From assembly GCA_021824635.1 (NCBI GenBank), contig JAKAKD010000003.1, forward strand, positions 1 through 35,610: a DNA stretch of 35,610 bases, in the 5' to 3' direction. The stretch comes from Bacteroidota bacterium. Its GTDB lineage: Bacteria; Bacteroidota; Ignavibacteria; Ignavibacteriales; Melioribacteraceae. The translations under genes and the position numbers were made by a program. Below the pieces are notes generated by a model, which saw only the letters and a list, made by a program, of their open reading frames with translations, searched no databases and was not told the DNA's origin. This document shows, one piece after another, positions 8,145 to 15,927 of the stretch (positions are counted from its first letter, which is position 1; the number at the start of each line of letters is the position of its first letter).

Positions 8145-10385
8145 TTAATTTATAAAATAAGAACCGGCAGGAATAGTTCTTCTGCTAATTCCGGGACCTT
8201 CATATTCTAAATTTAAGGATTGATCGCCGCTGCTCTCAAAGTATAAAATTCTTAAAGGGTATTTGCCAGCTGATAAATTTATTGTTGCACTAACTTCTTT
8301 GTTGCCGTGTAAGCCGTCGTTATTAATAAGTTCGTTATTGTTTAGAAATAACTTGCTTCCATCATCGGAATTGAGATAAAAAGTGTAGGCACCGTCTTTC
8401 TCAATTTTAATGAATCCATCAAGAGTAACAGCAAAATTATCTTCTTTGGGGTGAATATCGCTTAAAGAGATTTTATAAATTTTTCCGGTTCGGACTGTAG
8501 TCAAAGAATCAAAGTTGGGAATTGCCGACCAATTACCTTCGTAGTATTTGTAGTTGAGTCCATTAACGGTTGAGTCTATAATGCTTATCATCAAAGAAGA
8601 AGTAGCACTGGTTTTCCCATTTTTCAAAAATGTTTTTGCTTTAAGCAGCGTTGGTTTACTAATGATCAACGGTTTTAAATATTTTTTTGATGCTGTTGTT
8701 GGTTCCGTTCCATCCATTGTATAATAAACCGATGATTTATTGATCGGCTTAGACATGCTAATCATTTGGTTTTTGGAAACAATCAGTTCGCCGCTTTCTG
8801 AAAGAGGAGTTGGCACTCTGTAGTTGTAATTTTTTCTGGAAAGAATATCGTAATGTTTTATTATTCTTTTGGAGAAGTCGTTAAAGTTTCTCAATTCTTT
8901 TGGCGACCACACTACTTCGCTTAAAGCAAGTAATCTAGGGAGAAGCATATACTCAACTTGGTCGGTTGTTTCTATATACTCTGTCCAAAGATTTGCCTGT
9001 GCGCCCAATATATATTTGGATTCTTCAGCGTTCAAAGAATCGGGTATCGGTTCATACGAATAAACTTTTTCCAAACTAGTATAACCGCCGAATGCTTTTG
9101 GCTCTCCGCTCAATCCTTGATAATGATCGAAGTAGCAGTACGAACCCGGACTCATAACAACATTGTGTTTTGATTTGGCTGCAGCAATACCGCCGTCAAC
9201 ACCGCGCCAGCTCATAACGACAGCGTTAGGCGCCAAACCGCCTTCAAGAATTTCGTCCCAACCGATAATTTTTCTTCCTTTCGAATTTAGGAACTTCTCG
9301 ATTCGCTGAACGAAATAACTTTGTAATTGAAATTCATCTTTCAAATTCTCTGCTTTGATACGGGCTTGGCATTTTGCACATTCTTTCCACCTTTCTTTCG
9401 GGCATTCATCGCCGCCGATATGTATATATTGGCTTGGAAAAAGATCCATAACCTCAGTTAAAACATCCTCTAAGAAATCAAAAACTTTATCATTGCCGGC
9501 GCAAAAAACGTCGTCATAAACTCCCCACTTCGTTCCAACTCCGAAAGGTCCGCCCGTACAAGAAAATTCCGGATATGCTGTAATGGCTGCCAGCGCATGT
9601 CCCGGCATTTCAATTTCCGGAACAACTGTGATAAAATTTTCTTTTGCGTAAGCAACAACTTCGCGTATCTCGTCTTGCGTATAAAAACCACCGTAAGGTT
9701 TACCATCTCCCATAGTTTCTTTGCGTATAGAGCCGATCTCCGTAAGCTTAGGATATTTTTTGATTTCAATTCTCCATCCCTGGTCATCGGTCAAATGCCA
9801 GTGGAACGTGTTCATTTTATACATTGCAAGTACGTCAATATATTTTTTAATAAATGCAACCGGAAATAAATGCCGGCAGACATCAAGGTGAACACCTCTC
9901 CATTTGAAACGCGGCGCGTCTTCTATCAACGCACACGGGATAGAAAAATTTTTTTGTTTTGGTTCAATCGGCATCATCTGAATCAAAGATTGTATTGCAT
10001 AAAAAATCCCCGCTCCGCTGCCGGCGGTAATTGTAATTTTATTCGGTTTAATTTCGAGCGAATACGCTTCCGGAGTGAGAAAATCCTTTTTGATCTGCAA
10101 AAGGATAAAACTAGTTGGACTTGCGCTGTTCGTTTTTGCTGTTGCTAGTGATTTCCCGCCAGGTAAGTCGTGAATGTTTGATGCTACAAGTTCGCCTAAT
10201 TTTTTTAATTCATCTGTCGGTTCGTTTATCAAAATTTTTGTGGCAGGAGTTAAATTAAAAACTCCACCGGTGACTTTAATTTTTACCGGTTTTGGTATTA
10301 TGGAAATTACATCTTTAGATTGGGAATAAAGAGATGACGCTAACAAAATAGTTAACAAGAAAAATATCGTTAAATGTTTTTTCAT
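8145..10385 (-). CDS. GH20 beta-N-acetylhexosaminidase with PA14 module
   Basis: A 746-residue secreted exo-enzyme that removes terminal GlcNAc or GalNAc. The signal peptide (MKKHLTIFFLLTILLASS) ends near L-Y-S-Q. A GH20b N-terminal domain follows. The catalytic barrel contains R-G-V-H-L-D-V-C-R-H, H-W-H-L-T-D-D-Q-G-W-R near residue 197 and H-I-G-G-D-E-C-P near 325, whose Asp-Glu pair is the expected substrate-assisted catalytic pair. Near 540-600 is a chitobiase C-terminal-like module (Y-Y-T-M-D-G-T-E-P), and 607-746 is a PA14 domain (F-Y-L-N-S-D-D-G-S-K-L-F-L), presumably carbohydrate binding. The start ATG follows a GGAATC-like site. The gene begins 13 bases after the upstream membrane-protein gene and is followed by GH92. 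Confidence 0.95.
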   Translation of the reverse strand: MKKHLTIFFLLTILLASSLYSQSKDVISIIPKPVKIKVTGGVFNLTPATKILINEPTDELKKLGELVASNIHDLPGGKSLATAKTNSASPTSFILLQIKKDFLTPEAYSLEIKPNKITITAGSGAGIFYAIQSLIQMMPIEPKQKNFSIPCALIEDAPRFKWRGVHLDVCRHLFPVAFIKKYIDVLAMYKMNTFHWHLTDDQGWRIEIKKYPKLTEIGSIRKETMGDGKPYGGFYTQDEIREVVAYAKENFITVVPEIEMPGHALAAITAYPEFSCTGGPFGVGTKWGVYDDVFCAGNDKVFDFLEDVLTEVMDLFPSQYIHIGGDECPKERWKECAKCQARIKAENLKDEFQLQSYFVQRIEKFLNSKGRKIIGWDEILEGGLAPNAVVMSWRGVDGGIAAAKSKHNVVMSPGSYCYFDHYQGLSGEPKAFGGYTSLEKVYSYEPIPDSLNAEESKYILGAQANLWTEYIETTDQVEYMLLPRLLALSEVVWSPKELRNFNDFSKRIIKHYDILSRKNYNYRVPTPLSESGELIVSKNQMISMSKPINKSSVYYTMDGTEPTTASKKYLKPLIISKPTLLKAKTFLKNGKTSATSSLMISIIDSTVNGLNYKYYEGNWSAIPNFDSLTTVRTGKIYKISLSDIHPKEDNFAVTLDGFIKIEKDGAYTFYLNSDDGSKLFLNNNELINNDGLHGNKEVSATINLSAGKYPLRILYFESSGDQSLNLEYEGPGISRRTIPAGSYFIN

Positions 10386-10398
10386 TTTGATTCCGTTT

Positions 10399-10902
10399 TT
10401 ATTTGTCTGTCTTGTTAAAATGTGAAATCATTTTGACAATCATGAAAGTTGTCCCAGCTAAATAAATTATAAGATAGATCCACAAATTGAATTTTATTGT
10501 GTTGACGCCGGCAATATTTGCGGCGTAAACTTCCTGCAAAACCAGGGTTAAAAAACCCAAAGTAAAAGTTCCGAACCAAAGCATGAAGCGTTGGAATAAC
10601 ATCAGCGATTCCTCTTTACGTTCATCGCTCAACCAGTAATCTTTATTTGGAAGATTGAATAACGATTTAGGCAATCTGGGAATTAGATAAACAAAACCGC
10701 CAATTAAAAAAGAAGTAAACAGAATGACGGCAACTTGAATTATGAGAAATGTCCTTTTACTCATCCATGCATCCGCTTGATTCTTAAAATTGAAATGCGA
10801 TGCAACAATTTCCGGAAGATGTGTGTAATAAAATGCCGGCAATGCAAGAGAAAGAATTATTGCTGTTATAAAAATAATTGCAGGATATCTTGTATTTGAC
10901 AT
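10399..10902 (-). CDS. DUF1648-like membrane protein
   Basis: A 167-residue inner-membrane protein with four hydrophobic segments. The segment L-P-E-I-V-A-S-H-F-N-F, then D-A-W-M-S-K-R after the first helix, is the pattern of DUF1648 proteins (the SdpI-like N-terminal region). I chose the ATG at 10902; the frame extends eight codons further to a TTG at 10926, but neither has a strong ribosome site. It is the first gene of the leftward glycosidase unit, 13 bases before GH20, and faces another small membrane-protein gene across a divergent intergenic region. Its role is unknown; DUF1648 has been linked to immunity proteins in SdpI, but I see no evidence for that here. Confidence 0.75.
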   Translation of the reverse strand: MSNTRYPAIIFITAIILSLALPAFYYTHLPEIVASHFNFKNQADAWMSKRTFLIIQVAVILFTSFLIGGFVYLIPRLPKSLFNLPNKDYWLSDERKEESLMLFQRFMLWFGTFTLGFLTLVLQEVYAANIAGVNTIKFNLWIYLIIYLAGTTFMIVKMISHFNKTDK

Positions 10903-11055
10903 GAGAGCGCTGAATTTTTGTACCAAAATCCGTAAAATTTATATGAGAGAAAAGAGGATTTATTGATTGTATTTTAATTACTTTAAAACAACCGATAGAC
11001 GGCGGTTTATTGCTGTTTTTGGCATTCATACAAAGTTGGAAAAGAGTTGGTGAAA

Positions 11056-11469
11056 ATGAAAGCGGGAAGTAAACCGGCAGAAGAAAAACCAATCGAAGGA
11101 AAAGATTTAGATGCAAAACGGTCCGCATCAATAAGTGTCTGGTTTATTGTAATTCCGCTTTACCTGATATTCTGCGCGGTAGTGAAGATGTCTTATAATA
11201 TACATCTTCATTTGTTTGATGTGCTTGATGATTTTTACAAATCATTTAATAACGGTTTGTTTGGTAAGATGGTTGCACCCGCGCTTATGCTTGGTCTCCC
11301 CGCAATTGCTATAATTGTTAATATGATTTCTATTCTTGAAATGTATTATGACCGAAGCTCAAGAGAATTAAAAATCAGACTAAAAAATAAACCGCTGAAC
11401 TTTCTCATATTACTTCTCGGCATTTTAGTTCTCGGGTTATTTGTTGTTTATTGGTTTACCAAGGTTTAA
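11056..11469 (+). CDS. Hypothetical membrane protein, about three TM segments
   Basis: I do not recognise a family. The 137-residue protein has a short charged N-terminus rich in Lys and Glu, then three hydrophobic stretches (starting S-V-W-F-I-V-I-P-L, V-A-P-A-L-M-L-G-L and L-N-F-L-I-L-L-L-G) and ends with a short tail, so it should be an inner-membrane protein. The frame is also open from TTG 11047 and GTG 11050; I prefer ATG 11056 because a GGAAAAGAG purine run lies about nine bases upstream. The next small membrane-protein gene follows after 18 bases, so they are probably co-transcribed. Confidence 0.7.
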   Translation: MKAGSKPAEEKPIEGKDLDAKRSASISVWFIVIPLYLIFCAVVKMSYNIHLHLFDVLDDFYKSFNNGLFGKMVAPALMLGLPAIAIIVNMISILEMYYDRSSRELKIRLKNKPLNFLILLLGILVLGLFVVYWFTKV

Positions 11470-11487
11470 GAGAAAAAGGAAAGTAGA

Positions 11488-11715
11488 ATGAAATTGCAGT
11501 GGTTCAACCGTTACGGAATTATTTTTCTTCCCCAAAGTTTTATCGGTTGGCTGATTTTTTTATTGTCTCTCGTTTATTCAGTTTACCTTTTTATAGAGAT
11601 AGACAGCTGCTCGCACTCTGTAAGTGACACATTAATAAATTGGGTTTTTAATTGTCTCTTAATAGCCCTTGTCTATACACTCATTGCCTTTTTTACATCG
11701 AAAGAACAAGATTAA
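11488..11715 (+). CDS. Small hypothetical membrane protein, two TM segments
   Basis: A 75-residue protein with two hydrophobic helices (F-I-G-W-L-I-F-L-L-S-L-V-Y and V-F-N-C-L-L-I-A-L-V-Y) joined by a short segment containing one Cys, and a charged C-terminal tail. An AAGGA ribosome site lies about six bases upstream of the ATG, good evidence that this short frame is real. It is 18 bases downstream of the preceding membrane-protein gene in the same orientation. No function can be given. Confidence 0.65.
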   Translation: MKLQWFNRYGIIFLPQSFIGWLIFLLSLVYSVYLFIEIDSCSHSVSDTLINWVFNCLLIALVYTLIAFFTSKEQD

Positions 11716-11731
11716 AAATTTCTCTGCAAAT

Positions 11732-11772
11732 GAGGATTAAAACAATTTCCTCCAAGATTTTTCTTTCGTTTT
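11732..11772 (+). terminator. Weak hairpin between convergent genes
   Basis: Inverted repeat GAGGA (11732-11736) and TCCTC (11748-11752), followed by the T-rich run ATTTTTCTTTCGTTTT. It lies in the 62 bases between the convergent stops of the small membrane-protein gene and the desaturase gene. The stem is only five pairs, so this is a weak candidate. Confidence 0.35.
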
Positions 11773-11777
11773 GGCGA

Positions 11778-12746
11778 TTAAGAGTCTACGGCAATACCGC
11801 TCTTATTCGTCCGCACTAAACGTGAGTATAAAGACAAACCGGGATCAAACAAAAAGCGCAACCATAGTTTTGTCCATGATTTATGAGAGAAAAGATTCTC
11901 ATAAAACTCCGGCGCGGCTTTTTTTATCTTAGGCAAATTATTCCACGGAACGGAAGGAAAGTCGTGATGTTCATTATGGAATCCGACATTCAAAGCAAAA
12001 ATATTTAATGGTCCGTAATAACTATATGTTTCTTGGGGCGGATGAGTTAGATAGTGTTCTTGTATCCAGCGCGCACCCAAAGGATGCAGACCGACAGAGA
12101 AGAAAAGTGAAGCTAAAAAATAAATTATAGGAAACCAGCCGAAGAAATAAACAAGCAGTATGTCGGCACCAAATACAACAATCCAATTGATGATAGTCCA
12201 TTTATTCATGAACTCTATTTCCTTTAAGCGCGGAGGACGTAAAGCTTGAAACACCGGAAAAAAGAGTTCCCACAAAATTTTCCCAAGAAAAGTATTTCCA
12301 ATTAACTTCGCTTCCCATCTGCTGGCAAGATCGGCATCTAGATAATAATTGCCTTGAAATGAATGATGCTTAAGATGATAGCTTCTGAATGAGATTGCCG
12401 TTGGAATTGCGTTTGGTATATCGCATAATATACTTGCCGCCATATTAGCCGGTCTGCTTTTGAAGATTAGATTATGAGAGCACTCGTGAATCAAAACAAA
12501 CAATGTATGGTTTGCAAATGCGCCAATAAACCAAGCCGTAATTAAAATAACCCACCAAGGCTGTTCGCGCAGCAAGATTGCAATCGCAATTTGCACCGCG
12601 ACAATTCCAAAAATTAAATAGATACTGTATTGGTTGCGTGTAATAAAGTTTCTTACTTCCGGATGGGCTTTTAATATTTTCCGCGTGCGTTCTTTGTGAG
12701 GTTCCGGCAGTTCCGAATATTTAAAATCCTTCTCGGGTTTTAACAT
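11778..12746 (-). CDS. Sphingolipid delta-4 desaturase-like membrane desaturase
   Basis: A 322-residue membrane di-iron desaturase. The three histidine boxes are H-E-C-S-H (87-91), H-L-K-H-H (124-128) and H-N-E-H-H (257-261). What stands out is resemblance to eukaryotic dihydroceramide delta-4 desaturases (DEGS1/DES family): the N-terminal E-P-H-K-E-R-T-R-K-I-L-K-A-H-P-E block, E-T-Y-S-Y-Y-G-P-L-N ahead of box three, N-E-H-H-D-F-P-x-x-P, and the later S-W-T-K plus L-S-L-Y-S-R all match that family rather than acyl-lipid desaturases. I start at ATG 12746, which has a GAAGGAA site; the frame extends to 12800. It probably inserts a double bond in a long-chain base or N-acyl sphingoid lipid. Ordinary fatty acid desaturation is the alternative. 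No sphingolipid synthesis gene is visible in the window. Confidence 0.88.
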   Translation of the reverse strand: MLKPEKDFKYSELPEPHKERTRKILKAHPEVRNFITRNQYSIYLIFGIVAVQIAIAILLREQPWWVILITAWFIGAFANHTLFVLIHECSHNLIFKSRPANMAASILCDIPNAIPTAISFRSYHLKHHSFQGNYYLDADLASRWEAKLIGNTFLGKILWELFFPVFQALRPPRLKEIEFMNKWTIINWIVVFGADILLVYFFGWFPIIYFLASLFFSVGLHPLGARWIQEHYLTHPPQETYSYYGPLNIFALNVGFHNEHHDFPSVPWNNLPKIKKAAPEFYENLFSHKSWTKLWLRFLFDPGLSLYSRLVRTNKSGIAVDS

Positions 12747-13035
12747 AAATCTATTCCTTCTATCAATTCTAAAACTGATTTTGAGAGGAATGATTATCAT
12801 TATATTTTACTCTCATTATTAACGTAACAAGCAGTTATGATTAAGTCAATCTTTTATTCACACGTTTTGTTAATAAGCATAAACCTGTGCGAGATTCGAA
12901 TCCCGGAAGACTTTTTATAAATTGTTATACTTAATTTTTAGTTGAAGCAGAATTATATTATTAATATTATACTCTAAGAGAATATACTTTTTCGTTCGGC
13001 TTCGAGTTATTTGACGAATAGCTTCTAGGTAAAAA

Positions 13036-13419
13036 ATGGGTTCACAACAATTATTACTCATAGCGCTGGGTGTTATAGTGGTCGGGCTTATGGTTTTGAC
13101 CGGCACATCAATTATGCACGCTTATTTGGAATCTTCAAATAGAGAACAAATTATTGCAAGCATGTATGATCTAGGAGTGATGGCGCAAATATATTATAAA
13201 AAACTCGACACAGCCGGCGGCGGAGGCGGAGATTATCGAGGATGGAATATCCCAACACAATTAAGGAATACTCCGGCAGGAACATTCACCGCGACTGTTA
13301 ACGCCTCAAGAGTAAATCTACGTTGTAATGGAAAGTATACTGGGAAAAACGGAACTTCGGTGGTTCGTGTTACAGCGCGTGTTGATAAAAATGGAATCAG
13401 AATAACGGTTGTAAATTGA
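13036..13419 (+). CDS. Pilin-like small exported protein
   Basis: A 127-residue protein that begins almost at once with a long hydrophobic helix (M-G-S-Q-Q-L-L-L-I-A-L-G-V-I-V-V-G), followed by a Gly-rich stretch (A-G-G-G-G-G-D) and a beta-rich C-terminal part. A very short leader before a hydrophobic N-terminal helix and a small globular tail is the layout of type IV pilin-like proteins, but no classical G-F-T-L-I-E site is present, so this is an architectural resemblance only. A TAGGT element lies just upstream of the ATG. The sigma-factor gene follows after 13 bases, indicating a three-gene unit. Confidence 0.7.
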   Translation: MGSQQLLLIALGVIVVGLMVLTGTSIMHAYLESSNREQIIASMYDLGVMAQIYYKKLDTAGGGGGDYRGWNIPTQLRNTPAGTFTATVNASRVNLRCNGKYTGKNGTSVVRVTARVDKNGIRITVVN

Positions 13420-13432
13420 ATAAGGTTTGAAT

Positions 13433-13942
13433 TTGAAAACCGGAAATACAAATTACGTAGACTATTTAATTGAAACATCCAAAAGCGGAAGCAAAAGGGC
13501 TTTCTTTGATCTTTGCGAAATTAATCTAAAAAATATATTTACAATTTGTTACAGACTTCTTGTTGATATTGATGCGACCAAGAAAATTACTCTTAACACT
13601 TATTGGGGAGCTTGGGACAATTTTGGTGATTATGACTCAAACGTTCCGTTTGCAATATGGATAAAAAATTTAGCAATCAAACTTTCAATTAATGAATTGC
13701 GTCGTAAATCATTTCAAACTCCCACAGTAAAGGAAAAGTCCGATTACAAATCCGAGTCAGAATATCTTGAAAAATTAATTATGGCGCTTCAGACAGATGA
13801 AAAAATAATTTTTGTACTGCATGATCTTGAAGGCTACTCTTATAAGGAGATTGGCGACTTTTTTGAAGAATTAGAAATTGATGAAATAAAAACCAAGCTT
13901 ATTAATACACGAGAATATTTGATGAGTAAAATAAGCGTATGA
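13433..13942 (+). CDS. ECF-like RNA polymerase sigma factor
   Basis: A divergent sigma-70 family member of ECF size (169 residues). The first half has the region 2 pattern (F-A-I-W-I-K-N-L-A-I-K-L-S-I-N-E-L-R-R-K); the C-terminal part has the region 4 pattern (D-E-K-I-I-F-V-L-H-D-L-E-G-Y-S-Y-K-E-I-G). The start is a TTG: at 13433 an AAGG lies seven bases upstream, better spaced than the in-frame TTG at 13427. The last bases overlap the ATG of the next gene (ATGA), a zinc-finger anti-sigma factor, which strongly supports the call. It presumably controls its own unit and other targets. Region 2.4 is hard to recognise, so the degree of divergence is notable. Confidence 0.82.
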   Translation: MKTGNTNYVDYLIETSKSGSKRAFFDLCEINLKNIFTICYRLLVDIDATKKITLNTYWGAWDNFGDYDSNVPFAIWIKNLAIKLSINELRRKSFQTPTVKEKSDYKSESEYLEKLIMALQTDEKIIFVLHDLEGYSYKEIGDFFEELEIDEIKTKLINTREYLMSKISV

Positions 13943-15159
13943 ACTGCGAAGAAGTAAAAATTAGTCTTCATGATTTTGTTGATGAAACCCTCGACGGTTT
14001 TATGAAGCGTGAGGTGGAAACTCATCTTCGCACGTGCGATAACTGTTTTAATGAGTATAAAAAGATTCGGAATTTTTTTGATATACTAAAAAATCTTCCT
14101 TACACAATTGAACCGCCAAAAGGAATTGTTGAATCATTCTCTGCGGAATTATTAAACAGAAGTCTAAAAGAAGAAATGCCGGAGTCGCCCATACCTCCGG
14201 TAACGAATTTAAAAAAACTTAAAAAAGAACAGGCAAAGCAGGAAAAAAAACTTAGAAAATCTCGCGGTGCAAATCGCAAAAGCATGATCTCGCGAACAAT
14301 AATGGTCTCGCGGATATCGCCATCACTTCCTTCTGCCGGAATTAATTGGAATAAAATACTATTGACTCTTCTCCCGATTGTACTTTTGGCTGTGGCGTAT
14401 TTTATTTATGATTTTCAGAAAAATAATTCCCCGTGGAAAGTAATTACGAAGAAAGGAACGGTTGTAATAAACGGCGTAGAAAATTATTCAGAAAAAATTC
14501 GGCAAGGAGAAAGTTTATTAACGGAAGATAGTTCTAGAGCCGCAGTTCTTGTTCCAAGTGTTGGAAATATTGATATCGAAGAAAACTCGCTTCTGTTTTT
14601 AGAGAAAGCAAAAGATGGTAATAATAGAATCCGACTTCAAAAAGGAACGATAAAAGTAGTTAATTTTGTTTATATGCCGGATTTGTCAATTGATATAGGA
14701 AATTGTGTTGTTATAGACAGAAGCGGGCAGTTTAGTCTTTCTATGGATGAGAATAATATTGCAAAAATTTTTGTTGAATTCGGATTTGTGGAAATTCAGC
14801 ATGACAATCAAACTGTTTATTTAAATGAAGCATACAATTGCGAAATTCGAGATGGTTATAAAATCGGTACTCCTTACCGCAGCGACGCATCAGAAAACTT
14901 AAAAGAAGAAGTGAGAAACTTTGATAATAACGGCGCGGGAGATAATTCAATTGAAAAAATTATTGAATCTGCTACTCCAAAAGATATGCTCACTTTGCTC
15001 GAACTGATTCCCAGAACCTCAAAATTGAAGAGACAAGTTTTGTTTCAGGCGATTGCAAATAATTTTCCTCCGCCGGAAAATGTTACGCGCGCCGGCATTA
15101 TAAACGGCGATTCTAATATGCTCTATCTTTGGTGGCAGGAAATAGAATGGCAGCTATAA
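13939..15159 (+). CDS. Anti-sigma factor: zinc-finger domain, TM helix and FecR-like domain
   Basis: A 406-residue membrane regulator. The N-terminus carries the anti-sigma zinc motif (Cys3, then His29-x3-Cys33-x2-Cys36), which binds the sigma factor in the cytoplasm. A Lys-rich linker (about 90-115) leads to one TM helix near 139-157. The periplasmic part begins with G-T-V-V-I-N-G-V and has repeated beta segments such as G-Q-F-S-L-S, resembling the FecR domain that senses TonB-receptor or other envelope signals. A C-terminal helical tail (I-I-E-S-A-T-P-K-D-M-L-T-L-L) has no family I recognise. The ATG overlaps the sigma gene stop by four bases. It ends one base from the convergent lipoprotein gene. 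Confidence 0.85.
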   Translation: MNCEEVKISLHDFVDETLDGFMKREVETHLRTCDNCFNEYKKIRNFFDILKNLPYTIEPPKGIVESFSAELLNRSLKEEMPESPIPPVTNLKKLKKEQAKQEKKLRKSRGANRKSMISRTIMVSRISPSLPSAGINWNKILLTLLPIVLLAVAYFIYDFQKNNSPWKVITKKGTVVINGVENYSEKIRQGESLLTEDSSRAAVLVPSVGNIDIEENSLLFLEKAKDGNNRIRLQKGTIKVVNFVYMPDLSIDIGNCVVIDRSGQFSLSMDENNIAKIFVEFGFVEIQHDNQTVYLNEAYNCEIRDGYKIGTPYRSDASENLKEEVRNFDNNGAGDNSIEKIIESATPKDMLTLLELIPRTSKLKRQVLFQAIANNFPPPENVTRAGIINGDSNMLYLWWQEIEWQL

Positions 15160-15160
15160 A

Positions 15161-15655
15161 TTATTTGTTATCGTAACTGAATGTAGGTGTTGCCAAATAT
15201 CTGAAAATACTCCAGCCGTCGTTCTTCTTTTTTCTTAAAATTCTGATTGCCCTCTCTGAATAAATTGGACTCATCTTGTCTTCAATCGGATCCGGCATTA
15301 GAAAAGAACCGCTTGTAAAGACGTACGCTAATTCGCCCGAAATATTTACCTCGTCAATTTTAATCTCCCACTTACCACCGGGATATTGCTTCTTATATTG
15401 AGTCAAATCATTTTTCAACATATCGAGACCGACCACATCATCGGAATCTGAAACTACTCCTTTGTAATCACTTTCAAAAAAAGTAACAGCTTTGTCTATA
15501 TCGTTAGAGTTATACGCTTCTACAAAATTTGTTATAGTTTGTTCAACAGCAATTTCTTCTGATGACCGGGAAGCTTTTTTGTCACCTTCGGGTACTTGCT
15601 TTGTACACGCTGAAATAAAAACCACAGTAGATAAAATTAATAATGACCGCCACAT
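15161..15655 (-). CDS. NTF2-like lipoprotein
   Basis: A 164-residue lipoprotein with a signal peptide and lipobox (F-I-S-A-C). The mature part starts with a charged spacer, then I-T-N-F-V-E-A-Y-N-S-N-D-I-D-K-A-V-T-F-F, the opening helices of SnoaL/DUF4440 NTF2-like domains, and ends with W-S-I-F-R-Y-L. Such domains bind small ligands or act as periplasmic accessory proteins; I infer no reaction. The frame extends to a TTG at 15667; I chose ATG 15655 because a GTGG element lies upstream and the signal peptide starts there. It converges with the anti-sigma gene with a single-base gap, so any terminator must lie inside coding sequence. Confidence 0.82.
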   Translation of the reverse strand: MWRSLLILSTVVFISACTKQVPEGDKKASRSSEEIAVEQTITNFVEAYNSNDIDKAVTFFESDYKGVVSDSDDVVGLDMLKNDLTQYKKQYPGGKWEIKIDEVNISGELAYVFTSGSFLMPDPIEDKMSPIYSERAIRILRKKKNDGWSIFRYLATPTFSYDNK

Positions 15656-15927
15656 ATTCCACCACAACTTTTGTTGTTAATCTTCACTACAATTATAGTA
15701 ATTCAGCATCAAATCTGTAAATTTTTCTAAAAATGATTCGCATAAAATTCACACAAGAAAGTTAAAGTAAAATTTCTTTTCACTTCCAGGCAGAAAACGA
15801 TATGAACAAATATTGATTGGCAATTTGCTTTGCGGGGAAATTATGCTGTACCGGCTAATCCCCATTTTTTCCCATTCAAAAATTTTTGGATTTTATTTTT
15901 GGTACATCTTTGCGATTATTATACTGG
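15656..15927. other. Gene-free stretch upstream of the structured element
   Basis: No credible gene. It is AT-rich and includes the presumed promoter region for the leftward lipoprotein gene. A weak inverted repeat, GGGGA (15834-15838) with TCCCC (15859-15863), is followed by ATTTTTT and could be a poor plus-strand terminator. A TATACT hexamer sits at 15920-15925. The 62-codon open frame here has no ribosome site or recognisable composition. Confidence 0.5.

Noticed and set aside
12880..12905. A GATTCGAATC string resembling a tRNA T-arm
   Set aside because: No acceptor, D or anticodon arms can be paired around it on either strand; it is a short palindrome in AT-rich DNA.
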